Assembly: GCA_028277465.1 (NCBI GenBank)
Contig: JANQGF010000166.1
Span: 1-51,830, forward strand
Length of the DNA stretch: 51,830 bases
Origin: Chromatiaceae bacterium
GTDB taxonomy: Bacteria > Pseudomonadota > Gammaproteobacteria > Chromatiales > Chromatiaceae
Reading direction: 5' to 3'
Part shown: one piece after another, positions 17,241 through 25,272 of the stretch
Layout: the number at the start of each line of letters is the position of its first letter
Position numbering within the stretch: the stretch's first letter is position 1
Translations under genes and position numbers: made by a program
Notes under the pieces: generated by a model
The model's input: only the letters and a program-made list of their open reading frames with translations
Databases searched by the model: none
Told to the model about the DNA's origin: nothing

Positions 17241-19292
17241 TCAGGAGATGCCACCTGGAGAGATGTTTCGATCATCAGCATCGACATAGAACTCACTCAG
17301 CATTCTTGGAGACGCATGCTCAGACCAATGCGCAAGAAATGATTGCACCTTTTTTTCCACTTGATCACCATCTATAAGTTGCCGGATCCCCGCTCCATCT
17401 TGAGCATCTTTATTACTTATCATCTGCAATCTCTTTCTTAGCTCCAGGTCTTGCAAAGCTCCTCCCGTGAAGCCTCGAAAAACCACATCCGGCTCCGTCG
17501 AAAAGTCTTCATACTGCAATACATTATACTCCACGTTCGACTTCTTAAGCGCACTAAGCGCACCTGCTCCCATCGCAAGCGTTCGGAAAAGCCGCTGCGT
17601 CGACCAGCCGAATTTAGCGATAAAGGATGCGCTCCAATCACGAAGATTACGCTTAAGAAAAATAAAACGCGCGCGGGGAAATGTATCGATATAGGCCTGA
17701 ATTGCGTCAGAACTACTAGATCTAAGCTTGATCGCGACGAGATCCGTTCTAACGCCAGCGTAAACAGCGAGCGCGGCGACCGAACAGTTAAGTATACTCG
17801 TCCTGCGGGAATCCGCCTTATAACGATTGATCCCTGTGAAAATATCTGGCTCAGAATAGCTGACCAAACCAATACAACTTATTAACCTGCTAAACAATGT
17901 GCTGCCGCATCTTCCTATAGAAAAAACAAAGACTGGCCTTAAGGACTGATCCTCGACATCTGCAAGGTAAAGCTCTCTCATAACCGTAAGAGGCACTTTG
18001 AAAACTCTGGTTGCATGCTTGTACTGCGCTTGGTACAAGAAGGGCTCATCCATTGCCGCGCGCGGTGTGTCGACCAACAAGAAATCGTTACTTTCGTAAT
18101 CGAAACAATAGGGCGTTAATGCATGGAAGTCGATTTGCCCCTTCGCTCTAAGTGACTGCGAGCCAAGCTTGAAATCCACGCGATCAGCAACGGCCAATCT
18201 CCGTTTGCTTCGGCTAACAATTTTCCCGACTGTGATGTTTGACTGTGAAGGTATCGACTCCGAGTTTGCCGATGACTGCACCTCAGAGGCCTCTGACCTT
18301 GATTGCGCAAAGCGGCGTGCGAGAGGATCCGAATCGGAAGGAAGCTTTCTACAGATCCAAAGCACGAATTGGTCAATAATTGCCTGCCTAAGTTGCAGAT
18401 TATGAGTTTCGTTAACCGGATCGACTGCGGCCTCCAAGAATTTCGAGATATTGGAACGATTGAATAGGGCATTTAGGTATTTTGCAGAAGAAGACCAGAA
18501 CTCTTCCCCTTCCAAAGCCGGATGAACAACCTTATTCGGCATGAAGCTCTCGCCAACCTCACTCCAGGGATAAGGGAAATGAACCGTGAAATGCGTAAAG
18601 GCGCCGGGAACTAACGCCCTCATATCTCCATAACTCAGGCCCTGCCGAACGACCGTAGTCGCGACGAATGATTCGTCATTCGGATAATCCTTACAGGATA
18701 AACCATGCTCCTGGAAATTTGCGCTCAACTCCTGACGAGCGGCAAAAAGTAACTTCACAGCTCGTGCAGTCAGGCGGGTAATCGGAAAAGCACAGCCATA
18801 GATCTTTCCAGTTGGCGAAAACGTTCGAGCCTTTTCATGCCATTTCCAACTCGGAGACCTCTCACTAAAGAAAGGCGCGACAAAATCGAGTTCACAGGAC
18901 TCAAATCGGCGAAAAAATCCCCCCAGATCAGAATAAGTGAACCGCACATCAGGCTCAATCAGCCAGTACGTATCAGCCTCTATTGCGCGCTGTAGAACAT
19001 AATAGAAGTAATCTCCACATAACCATCCGATGCTCTTGCAATCGCTGAATAGACCGAGCTTTGCCAGCTCGTCATTATCAAATCCAAGCTTTTTATAATC
19101 GCGTGTGCAATCTATTTTTGCTCGCGTCTCGTCAGCAACTATAACAAGATCCTTGGGCTCTATATGCTGGCTCAAACACCGCAAAAGACGCTCTTCCTGT
19201 TCTGCGAATCGATGCAGCCGAACCGCAATACACGCTTTCCTCTTATGACCCGCTTCTAGAGGCGTACACTCTCCACCAGCCGCAACAATCAT
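17241..19292 (-). CDS. Fusion of a glycosyltransferase-like domain and a sulfotransferase domain
   Basis: A 683-residue two-part protein. Residues about 20-300 look like a nucleotide-sugar-fold domain: CIAVRLHRFAEQEERLLRCL, then TYWLIEPDVRFTYSDLGGFF, an acidic motif at a strand end as in the metal sites of many glycosyltransferases, then CKDYPNDESFVATTVVRQG. A Ser-rich linker (about 330-360) follows. The C-terminal part (about 450-683) is a sulfotransferase with phosphosulfate loop FSIGRCGSTLFSRLI (457-471) and 3'-phosphate segment ARFIFLKRNLRDWSASFIAK. It may add and sulfate a sugar on the same chain (inference). The ST domain is clear; the N-terminal call is tentative. It is relatively AT-rich. 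Confidence 0.7.
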   Translation of the reverse strand: MIVAAGGECTPLEAGHKRKACIAVRLHRFAEQEERLLRCLSQHIEPKDLVIVADETRAKIDCTRDYKKLGFDNDELAKLGLFSDCKSIGWLCGDYFYYVLQRAIEADTYWLIEPDVRFTYSDLGGFFRRFESCELDFVAPFFSERSPSWKWHEKARTFSPTGKIYGCAFPITRLTARAVKLLFAARQELSANFQEHGLSCKDYPNDESFVATTVVRQGLSYGDMRALVPGAFTHFTVHFPYPWSEVGESFMPNKVVHPALEGEEFWSSSAKYLNALFNRSNISKFLEAAVDPVNETHNLQLRQAIIDQFVLWICRKLPSDSDPLARRFAQSRSEASEVQSSANSESIPSQSNITVGKIVSRSKRRLAVADRVDFKLGSQSLRAKGQIDFHALTPYCFDYESNDFLLVDTPRAAMDEPFLYQAQYKHATRVFKVPLTVMRELYLADVEDQSLRPVFVFSIGRCGSTLFSRLISCIGLVSYSEPDIFTGINRYKADSRRTSILNCSVAALAVYAGVRTDLVAIKLRSSSSDAIQAYIDTFPRARFIFLKRNLRDWSASFIAKFGWSTQRLFRTLAMGAGALSALKKSNVEYNVLQYEDFSTEPDVVFRGFTGGALQDLELRKRLQMISNKDAQDGAGIRQLIDGDQVEKKVQSFLAHWSEHASPRMLSEFYVDADDRNISPGGIS

Positions 19293-20525
19293 TTCAACCC
19301 TCGCGCCTCTTTACCAAGCATCACTTACCCTAGCCAGAACAAAGCACAGTACCCGATGGCATCGACGCTTCATCATCGAACTGTTCAATGATCGGCCGCG
19401 AATCCGTCGATCTTAATGATTCCACAGTCTTTGGCCACACTCGTGAATAAATTATATACTGCGGAGAGGGATGCGACAATCAGGATTATTGTCGCCCGAC
19501 TCGGGTTAGGTTCATATATCGGCGATTTCGGGCAGGAAAATTCAGAATACACTCGAATGGAGTCACCAATTGACGGTTAAAGAAACCCTGCTTAATCGGT
19601 CGGTGCCGCGTGGCAGCAGGATGATAACTCGACACTTGGAAAGGTTACTTTTACTGGCACCAAAAAGTAGTCGGCTGCAGACACCATGCAACACGATCCT
19701 GGCTCACAGTTCCGACGATACGATTGACCCCTCTTTTCTTTCTCGCATCATAGTCGATACGAATAAGTTGAATGACGTTCTTTCGAACTCGAAAATGCAT
19801 GCTTGGATCTCCTCGATAGGATAGCCCGACCGCCCTCGGGCGAGGCAAACGTGTGTTCATCGCCGACGATCATCGGCTACTTAGTCCCTATCGCCCGCCG
19901 TTGGCGAAGGCTGTGGCACAACCAGATTAGCCAGATGAGGACCTAAAGCAAACCTGAATAACGGGTAGCACAGGTAGGCGGACCGAAAAGAAACTTGGCA
20001 CAGAGACTGCCCAGGGGAAAGCGATGATCCTTGTGCCGGTCCGACATCCAGCACGGCGCAACGATTCTCGGTCGCCCAACTGATCGGAGATCCAGCAACA
20101 CCATGACCCCCATTCGGCACATTCTGTGCGAATCTCGGCCAGGGTGACCGAGGCCCAGGGCATCACTAAGACCTACTGCACAGTCAATTGTTGCATAGAT
20201 GTTCGCAGTTTATAATTCATACGTGAGCATGTGCCTCGAACGGGAAGATCCCCAAACGACAGGCGGTTGTCGAGCCAAAATCAACTCGATTGCTCCACAA
20301 TCCGGAGTCGAGTCCACCGCAACCCCTTTACAGTGCCCGCCAGCGACGTTCGACGGTGTCGTGTCTCTTGCGGATTTACTCATCGCATCGCTATTCTCAA
20401 GAGAAACCGTTCCTGACGAAGCGTTTCCTGTGAACGCTTGTAAAACCCCATTTTTGGCACTCGATCGCGTCACTTGGGACGACTTCCGCCAAGATCAACA
20501 TGCAAAATAGACGTCAGAGGTAATA
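19293..20525. other. Long gene-poor interval within the island
   Basis: About 1.2 kb with one truncated gene (19651-19800, listed separately) and no other supported gene. Frames at 19881-20120, 19927-20166 and 20199-20510 have no recognisable domains, mixed strands and no good ribosome sites. The interval separates the leftward sulfotransferases from a single rightward one. It is probably scar tissue from rearrangements, plus the promoter of the gene at 20526. Confidence 0.4.
19651..19800 (-). pseudogene. Truncated paralog of the MHFRVRK-family hypothetical gene
   Basis: The first 33 residues (MHFRVRKNVIQLIRIDYDAR, then KKRGVNRIVGTVS) match the N-terminus of the gene at 13721-14089 with only a few changes. 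The similarity then stops abruptly and the frame ends 16 unrelated residues later. A clear ribosome site (GAGGAG) precedes the ATG. The remaining 85 or so residues of the family are missing, so this is a broken copy. The two copies bracket 13.7-19.8 kb of sulfotransferase genes and transposase relic. Confidence 0.7.
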
Positions 20526-21104
20526 ATGAAAACCAAAGTCTTTTGTATAGGTTTTCACAAGACCGGCACCACGAGCATCGCTGTTGCCTTGAAAAGATTC
20601 GGCTATCGTGTTACCGGGCCGAACGGAGTAGACGACCCAAACATTGGATCAAATGTACTGGATATGGCGTATAGCTTGGTAGAACAATACGACGCCTTTC
20701 AAGATAACCCTTGGCCGATCATCTATAAGGAACTAGACGCCAAGTATCACGGCAGTAAATTTATCCTATTGCTGCGAGACTCGGAGTCTTGGATAAATAG
20801 TCAAGTCAAACATTTCGGTCGCTCGGAAACACCTATGAGAAAATGGATCTACGGTGTCGGATGCCCGAAAGGAAACGAGGATATCTATGTTAAACGGTTT
20901 GAAAACCACAACAACGAAGTGAAGCGCTACTTCCAGAATCGCCCTCGAGACTTGCTGATACTGGACTTAGCTAAGGGCAGCGGGTGGGAGGAGCTGTGTC
21001 CATTTCTAGGAGTGGACATTCCTAACACTCCATTTCCACATGTCAACAAGGCGGGTGCCAGAGAAAGACGCCAGGATCGAATGTCTTGGCGTAAAAAAAT
21101 ATAA
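20526..21104 (+). CDS. Small sulfotransferase-family protein
   Basis: A 192-residue single-domain sulfotransferase-like protein. The phosphosulfate loop is FCIGFHKTGTTSIAVAL (about 6-22) and the 3'-phosphate segment is KFILLLRDSESWINSQVKHF (78-97). It ends with the basic tail ERRQDRMSWRKK, as in the Sulfotransfer_4-like group. AGAGGT lies 5 to 10 bases upstream of the ATG. It is the only rightward gene among about 20 kb of leftward genes, so it has its own promoter or arrived or inverted separately. The length is short but complete for this group. Confidence 0.8.
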   Translation: MKTKVFCIGFHKTGTTSIAVALKRFGYRVTGPNGVDDPNIGSNVLDMAYSLVEQYDAFQDNPWPIIYKELDAKYHGSKFILLLRDSESWINSQVKHFGRSETPMRKWIYGVGCPKGNEDIYVKRFENHNNEVKRYFQNRPRDLLILDLAKGSGWEELCPFLGVDIPNTPFPHVNKAGARERRQDRMSWRKKI

Positions 21105-21264
21105 GAAGTTTGCCCGGGAGGCGACAAGAGCAACGGTCAACGCAAAAGTATTTCGCCTCGCTTTCGACCGCATTACAACGGGCTCACGTCTTGCGGTCGT
21201 CTAACGCTTATCGCAGAATGATGCTCACGCGGTTTGCAATCAAGCCACCGAACGGAGGCTCCAA

Positions 21265-21957
21265 TCAGTATTGATATCCAATAAGATCTATTTCTTCGGC
21301 AAAAAGTTCTGCAATCCTCGCCCGTTCCGCGTCGCTTAGAATCTCACGATAGTTTCTCTTATCTTTCCTGAACGTCGACTTGGTCCTTGGCAATTCCAAC
21401 TTCTCTGGAATACCCAGTTGAAGCCGTATCTTCTCGAGATCTTCCGAAAGACTCTCAAATCGGCAAACCGCGTCCACCGCCACTCGGCCATCAATCATGT
21501 ACAGATCGCGACCTCGAAGCTTGAGTCGCAACGGGATATCAGAGTCAAGAAACTCCGCAATCGTGGGCCTCGGTTCTGACCTGCAATGCCAATAGTACAT
21601 CGAAATCAAACGATCCCAAGGATTTCGTTCGACACAGAACTTAAAGTAACTATCCCAAATCGGCTGACCAATATAACGCCGGATCCTATTGGCCGAGATA
21701 TGGTTGTAATACTTTCGCTCCTTCTTGCCCTTTCGAGCTAATCTCCTCGATTCCTGCGAATTCATTTCCGAACCGGTCACCAGGTAGTTCTGGGGTCCAC
21801 GGTAGCCCAACGAACGCCTTATCTCTTCATCTTTCTCCGGAATCGTCGTGATAATGTCATTCAGCCCGCAAAACCGAGACAGAGCGATCTCAATCGACGT
21901 ACCGGCTGTCTTGTTCGTCTTTATGAAAATGAACTTATAATCATGAGAAATGATCAT
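21265..21957 (-). CDS. Sulfotransferase family 2 protein (carbohydrate sulfotransferase-like)
   Basis: A 230-residue protein of the Sulfotransfer_2 type, the group that includes chondroitin and heparan 2-O sulfotransferases. Visible signatures: YKFIFIKTNKTAGTSIEIAL (7-26, phosphosulfate loop), HISANRIRRYIG (about 86-97), and FKFCVERNPWDRLISMYYWH (105-124, 3'-phosphate site). A late CRFESLSEDLEKI is also characteristic. It would sulfate a sugar hydroxyl of a polysaccharide using PAPS (family knowledge); the acceptor is unknown. It is separated from the upstream gene by 166 bp containing a mobile inverted-repeat element. Confidence 0.85.
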   Translation of the reverse strand: MIISHDYKFIFIKTNKTAGTSIEIALSRFCGLNDIITTIPEKDEEIRRSLGYRGPQNYLVTGSEMNSQESRRLARKGKKERKYYNHISANRIRRYIGQPIWDSYFKFCVERNPWDRLISMYYWHCRSEPRPTIAEFLDSDIPLRLKLRGRDLYMIDGRVAVDAVCRFESLSEDLEKIRLQLGIPEKLELPRTKSTFRKDKRNYREILSDAERARIAELFAEEIDLIGYQY

Positions 21958-22005
21958 AGTTTCTTCCAGTTGTTCATCGAGCCCCCGGATTCATCTCTAA
22001 GGAAC

Positions 22006-22074
22006 GATTCAGAAACAAGTGGTGCAACTTGAGCCGCCCTTGTTGGGCTACGGTGTGTAGGTTGTTTCTGAATC
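22006..22074. mobile_element. MITE-like element, copy 1 (internally deleted)
   Basis: A 69-bp element with perfect 13-bp terminal inverted repeats (gattcagaaacaa / ttgtttctgaatc). It is nearly identical to the element at 51738-51826 but lacks about 20 bp that form one arm of an internal palindrome. Both copies are preceded by taaggaac. It has no coding capacity and lies between two leftward sulfotransferase genes. Confidence 0.8.
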
Positions 22075-22123
22075 CTTGCTAACATCCTGAACCACCTCCC
22101 CCCGGTAAAGAAGGACAACGGGC

Positions 22124-23281
22124 TCACGTCTGGATGGGGCAAGAGTCACCGAGCGAACTCGAACGCTTTTCATCCATTATAACGGGAACATGCCTCTTCT
22201 TCCTGGTGCGAGACTCCTTGCTCATAACCCTCTCAGCCGCTAGCTTCAGCCGAAGCTGGTGCATCCATTTTGCGACCTCCTCGGCCGCCATACCTTCACG
22301 CCATCGCCTTTCATATTTCCCGCCCAATTGCTGTGCCAACCATTGCAGATCCTCCGGGCAGAAGGTCAACAGATCCTGCTCCGAACGGATAGCAACATCA
22401 TCATGTCTATAAATGTCCTCCATCAAAGGTGACCCCAAGCGGTCTTCCATCCAGTCGACATCGCGTCTTATCGCCTCGATGGCTGGCGCAATCAGACTCG
22501 AATGAAGCCGCACCTTGCCACCACGCAGCTCCCGCATCTTCCGAATCAGTGCCCTATTCTCACCAATCACCTGGGGGCCCACCCCATATCCCGGCCCATA
22601 CTTTCGGTAGGCGTAAAGAAATCCTAGCGCCTTCAAGGACAGTCCCTCGTTCGCGCGGATCGAACCGCTCGCATCAAATCTAATCCCCAGCCTGCGACAA
22701 AAATCCTGAACGACATCGCCATTAACGAAGTTCACCGGATCGAACTTCCACAAACGGACGCGGTCTTTCCCAAAGACCCGGTCAAGCTTCCTGAGATGCC
22801 AATACTTCGGACATGTCGTCTCCAATCGGTCAAAGCACTTCATCCCCCCCTTCACGCGTTGCTGAAATGCGCTCTCCATAAAGCCCTTTGGCGACCGTAT
22901 GTAGCCTACCGCCCAGACATCATGCGTCCGCTTCAAAAGGTAACCGTACAGATCCTCCAGCTCCGGACTTGCCATGTTGCTGGCCCTCTCGCCCGAGAGG
23001 ATCGCGGCTCTATCGTTCGCGGATTGCAGCTCCTTCTCCAAACGCAAGAACATCCTCTCTCGAAGACCTGCAACATCCCTTCTCGTCAATCCGCGCTTTC
23101 TGTGAGGATGAAACCTATGCGGGCTTGCGCCAAAAAGCGTTCCCATAGCGCCGCTGAGATTGCCCCGTCGTCCCATCCTGACAAAATAGAACCGATCATC
23201 CGTTAGATTGGCACAGAGCGACTGTTGTATAGATGAGGTACCTGTCTTATGCATCCCTACATGGAGGATACAACTATTCAT
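22124..23281 (-). CDS. Sulfotransferase-like protein
   Basis: A 385-residue protein with the phosphosulfate loop CILHVGMHKTGTSSIQQSL (4-22) and 3'-phosphate segment WAVGYIRSPKGFMESAFQQR (123-142), preceded by ILSGERASN at the position of the family's conserved Ser/Glu. The C-terminal third is basic and helical (KWMHQLRLKLAAERVMSKES) and may hold the long acceptor or bind a membrane. It belongs to the same broad group as the gene at 14375-15697 and the N-terminal domain of the next gene upstream. Confidence 0.8.
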   Translation of the reverse strand: MNSCILHVGMHKTGTSSIQQSLCANLTDDRFYFVRMGRRGNLSGAMGTLFGASPHRFHPHRKRGLTRRDVAGLRERMFLRLEKELQSANDRAAILSGERASNMASPELEDLYGYLLKRTHDVWAVGYIRSPKGFMESAFQQRVKGGMKCFDRLETTCPKYWHLRKLDRVFGKDRVRLWKFDPVNFVNGDVVQDFCRRLGIRFDASGSIRANEGLSLKALGFLYAYRKYGPGYGVGPQVIGENRALIRKMRELRGGKVRLHSSLIAPAIEAIRRDVDWMEDRLGSPLMEDIYRHDDVAIRSEQDLLTFCPEDLQWLAQQLGGKYERRWREGMAAEEVAKWMHQLRLKLAAERVMSKESRTRKKRHVPVIMDEKRSSSLGDSCPIQT

Positions 23282-23334
23282 GGTCTCCTGCGCCTCTATC
23301 TTCCGATTTTGCCTTCACAGACAACACCCGAGAC

Positions 23335-25272
23335 TCATGTCGGCCTTTCCTCAAGTGCACTCTGAATCTCATGAATGAAAGCCATTAGCTTTTCATCTTG
23401 CTTCACCATCGCGACTTGGCCGGAAATCGCCGTCTGAGCCAAATCCCAATCATAAGGCGCTTGATCTAAATCGAGATGCTCCAGGATCATCTTTGTAAGC
23501 CCGTTGGGAGAAGCAACGAGTTCTCCATAATGCACCAGCAAACTGGAATCGGGGTTTTTCGCCAGAAACTGCCGATACACCCTATAGTGGTCACCTATCT
23601 CCCGAAGAATCTTCTTCACCTGGACTTCACGCTCTTCCCGTTCTGAGAAACTCCATTCCTCCATCGCCTCGGATGCGTATAGCCGATTTCGAACAACTTC
23701 CGCGACATCCCGGAGCAGAAAGACGAACTTGCCTCCCGGGAAGAGCACCCGCAACAAGTTTAGTACCGCCATATTATTGTAAAGAACCTCCCTGAAGCCC
23801 CAACGCATATCGCCCCGAAGGCGGCTCCCAAAGTAGTCACAAACAAAGCCACGAAGCCTCTCCTCAAATCCTGTCAACGAAATCGGGTTTGCCCATTCTA
23901 TGGCCGCGTTCGGATCCTGCAATGTCGGAAGAAGTAGAGCCGGTCCAGCATTCTCCGAATCGACTTTCGGGAATCGCTCCTGCCTCCTCATTTGCGCATA
24001 GGCCTTGCCTAAGCCATTAAGAAATCCGCCGTGTTCGCCCCAAAGGACGAGGTGTGGGTGACAATTGAGGAGTCGCTGCACCAAGTCACTACCCGCGTGT
24101 GCAGTCGACATCACGAAAACCGGTTCTTCCAAATCGCCCCGTTTCTGAACGTTCATTATCTCAGCATTGCTGGTTTCCGACCTCGACGCAGGTTGTCGGT
24201 TCGACGGGTCTCCAGCTTCCTCGGGTTGCCCTGCCGAGCCGCTAAGTTCGTCCACCCTCCTTCTCAACTGCGCAACCTCATCAAATTGTCGTTTCAGCAA
24301 CAATAAGAAGGAGGTATTGATCTGACCTTGCGTCACACAAAAGTCCTTGTGTGTTAGCGCACTCGTGTCTATTTCTGATTGGCCGAATCTGGCAAGAACC
24401 TTATTCAGTCGCTCTCGATCCTCTTCGACATCACCCTTAACCGACAACAGGTCCTCTTCCGAGGGCAACATCTCCGCCAGATCGCAACCACCCGGCTGGT
24501 TTACCAAAAGACCTGCTTGTTCAAGCATCCTTTGCAGCTGTATCGGAAGGATCGGCTCATAAAACTGGTTATTAAACAACGCCCATAAGGCCAGAGCGAC
24601 AGGATTCGGAGTCTCATTAACACGCGCAATCGCAAACTGCGGCGTCAATAACCTGTAATACTCCAGAAAATCAACCACAACGTCGCCGCATGCGTCGAAG
24701 TTTCGCACCGCCATATCCGACCATTCCTCACTGAGCCACACTTTCAGCGAGGGATAGAATTTGAGCTGCCAATCCCGGCGCCATTCAGCAAACGGACGAA
24801 TGGGGCCATGGTAGGTTTTATGCTTTAGACCCCATTGCAAGTACGCACTACGGGCCCAAGCATCATGACGCCGAATATAGACAATCACCCTAATCGCGAT
24901 CTGTTGCCGTTTCAAAGCCGTCAGAATTGGCACGATAAGCTTGCCCTGCACAAACATGGATTCATTGGACCAGATCGCCCTGGATAACCCCTCGCTCCTC
25001 CATGCTCCGATGGCTTCGGACAACATCTCCTCGAGTTGTACCGCGGCCCGCCGTCGTCCAGCGCGCAATAGCTCAGGCCACCCGCTCGCTTTTTGCCATG
25101 GGAAACGCTTGACGGGTGATCCCTCGCCCATGAGACCAAGATACGCCGTCTGCTGCTCGCGCAATCTTTCCTGATTATCCCGCAGTGTTCCTTGAATCGA
25201 CGAAGATCCCGTCTTGCCTGTGCCAATATGCACAATCAGCTCGAATTCAGCTGGCGCGCGCTCTCTTATCAT
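23335..25272 (-). CDS. Protein with two sulfotransferase-like domains
   Basis: A 645-residue protein. Domain 1 (about 10-330) has VHIGTGKTGSSSIQGTL (14-30) and a 3'-phosphate segment VYIRRHDAWARSAYLQWGL (131-149). A helix and Pro/Ser linker (about 325-380) follow. Domain 2 (about 383-645) is a second sulfotransferase-type fold with FVMSTAHAGSDLVQRLLNCH (386-405) and KFVFLLRDVAEVVRNRL. In domain 2 the loop Gly-x-Gly-Thr is replaced by AHAGSD, so cofactor binding may be altered. The stop of the upstream GT4 gene overlaps this start by 4 bp, so synthesis of the two is coupled. It could sulfate two positions on the same chain (inference). Confidence 0.75.
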   Translation of the reverse strand: MIRERAPAEFELIVHIGTGKTGSSSIQGTLRDNQERLREQQTAYLGLMGEGSPVKRFPWQKASGWPELLRAGRRRAAVQLEEMLSEAIGAWRSEGLSRAIWSNESMFVQGKLIVPILTALKRQQIAIRVIVYIRRHDAWARSAYLQWGLKHKTYHGPIRPFAEWRRDWQLKFYPSLKVWLSEEWSDMAVRNFDACGDVVVDFLEYYRLLTPQFAIARVNETPNPVALALWALFNNQFYEPILPIQLQRMLEQAGLLVNQPGGCDLAEMLPSEEDLLSVKGDVEEDRERLNKVLARFGQSEIDTSALTHKDFCVTQGQINTSFLLLLKRQFDEVAQLRRRVDELSGSAGQPEEAGDPSNRQPASRSETSNAEIMNVQKRGDLEEPVFVMSTAHAGSDLVQRLLNCHPHLVLWGEHGGFLNGLGKAYAQMRRQERFPKVDSENAGPALLLPTLQDPNAAIEWANPISLTGFEERLRGFVCDYFGSRLRGDMRWGFREVLYNNMAVLNLLRVLFPGGKFVFLLRDVAEVVRNRLYASEAMEEWSFSEREEREVQVKKILREIGDHYRVYRQFLAKNPDSSLLVHYGELVASPNGLTKMILEHLDLDQAPYDWDLAQTAISGQVAMVKQDEKLMAFIHEIQSALEERPT

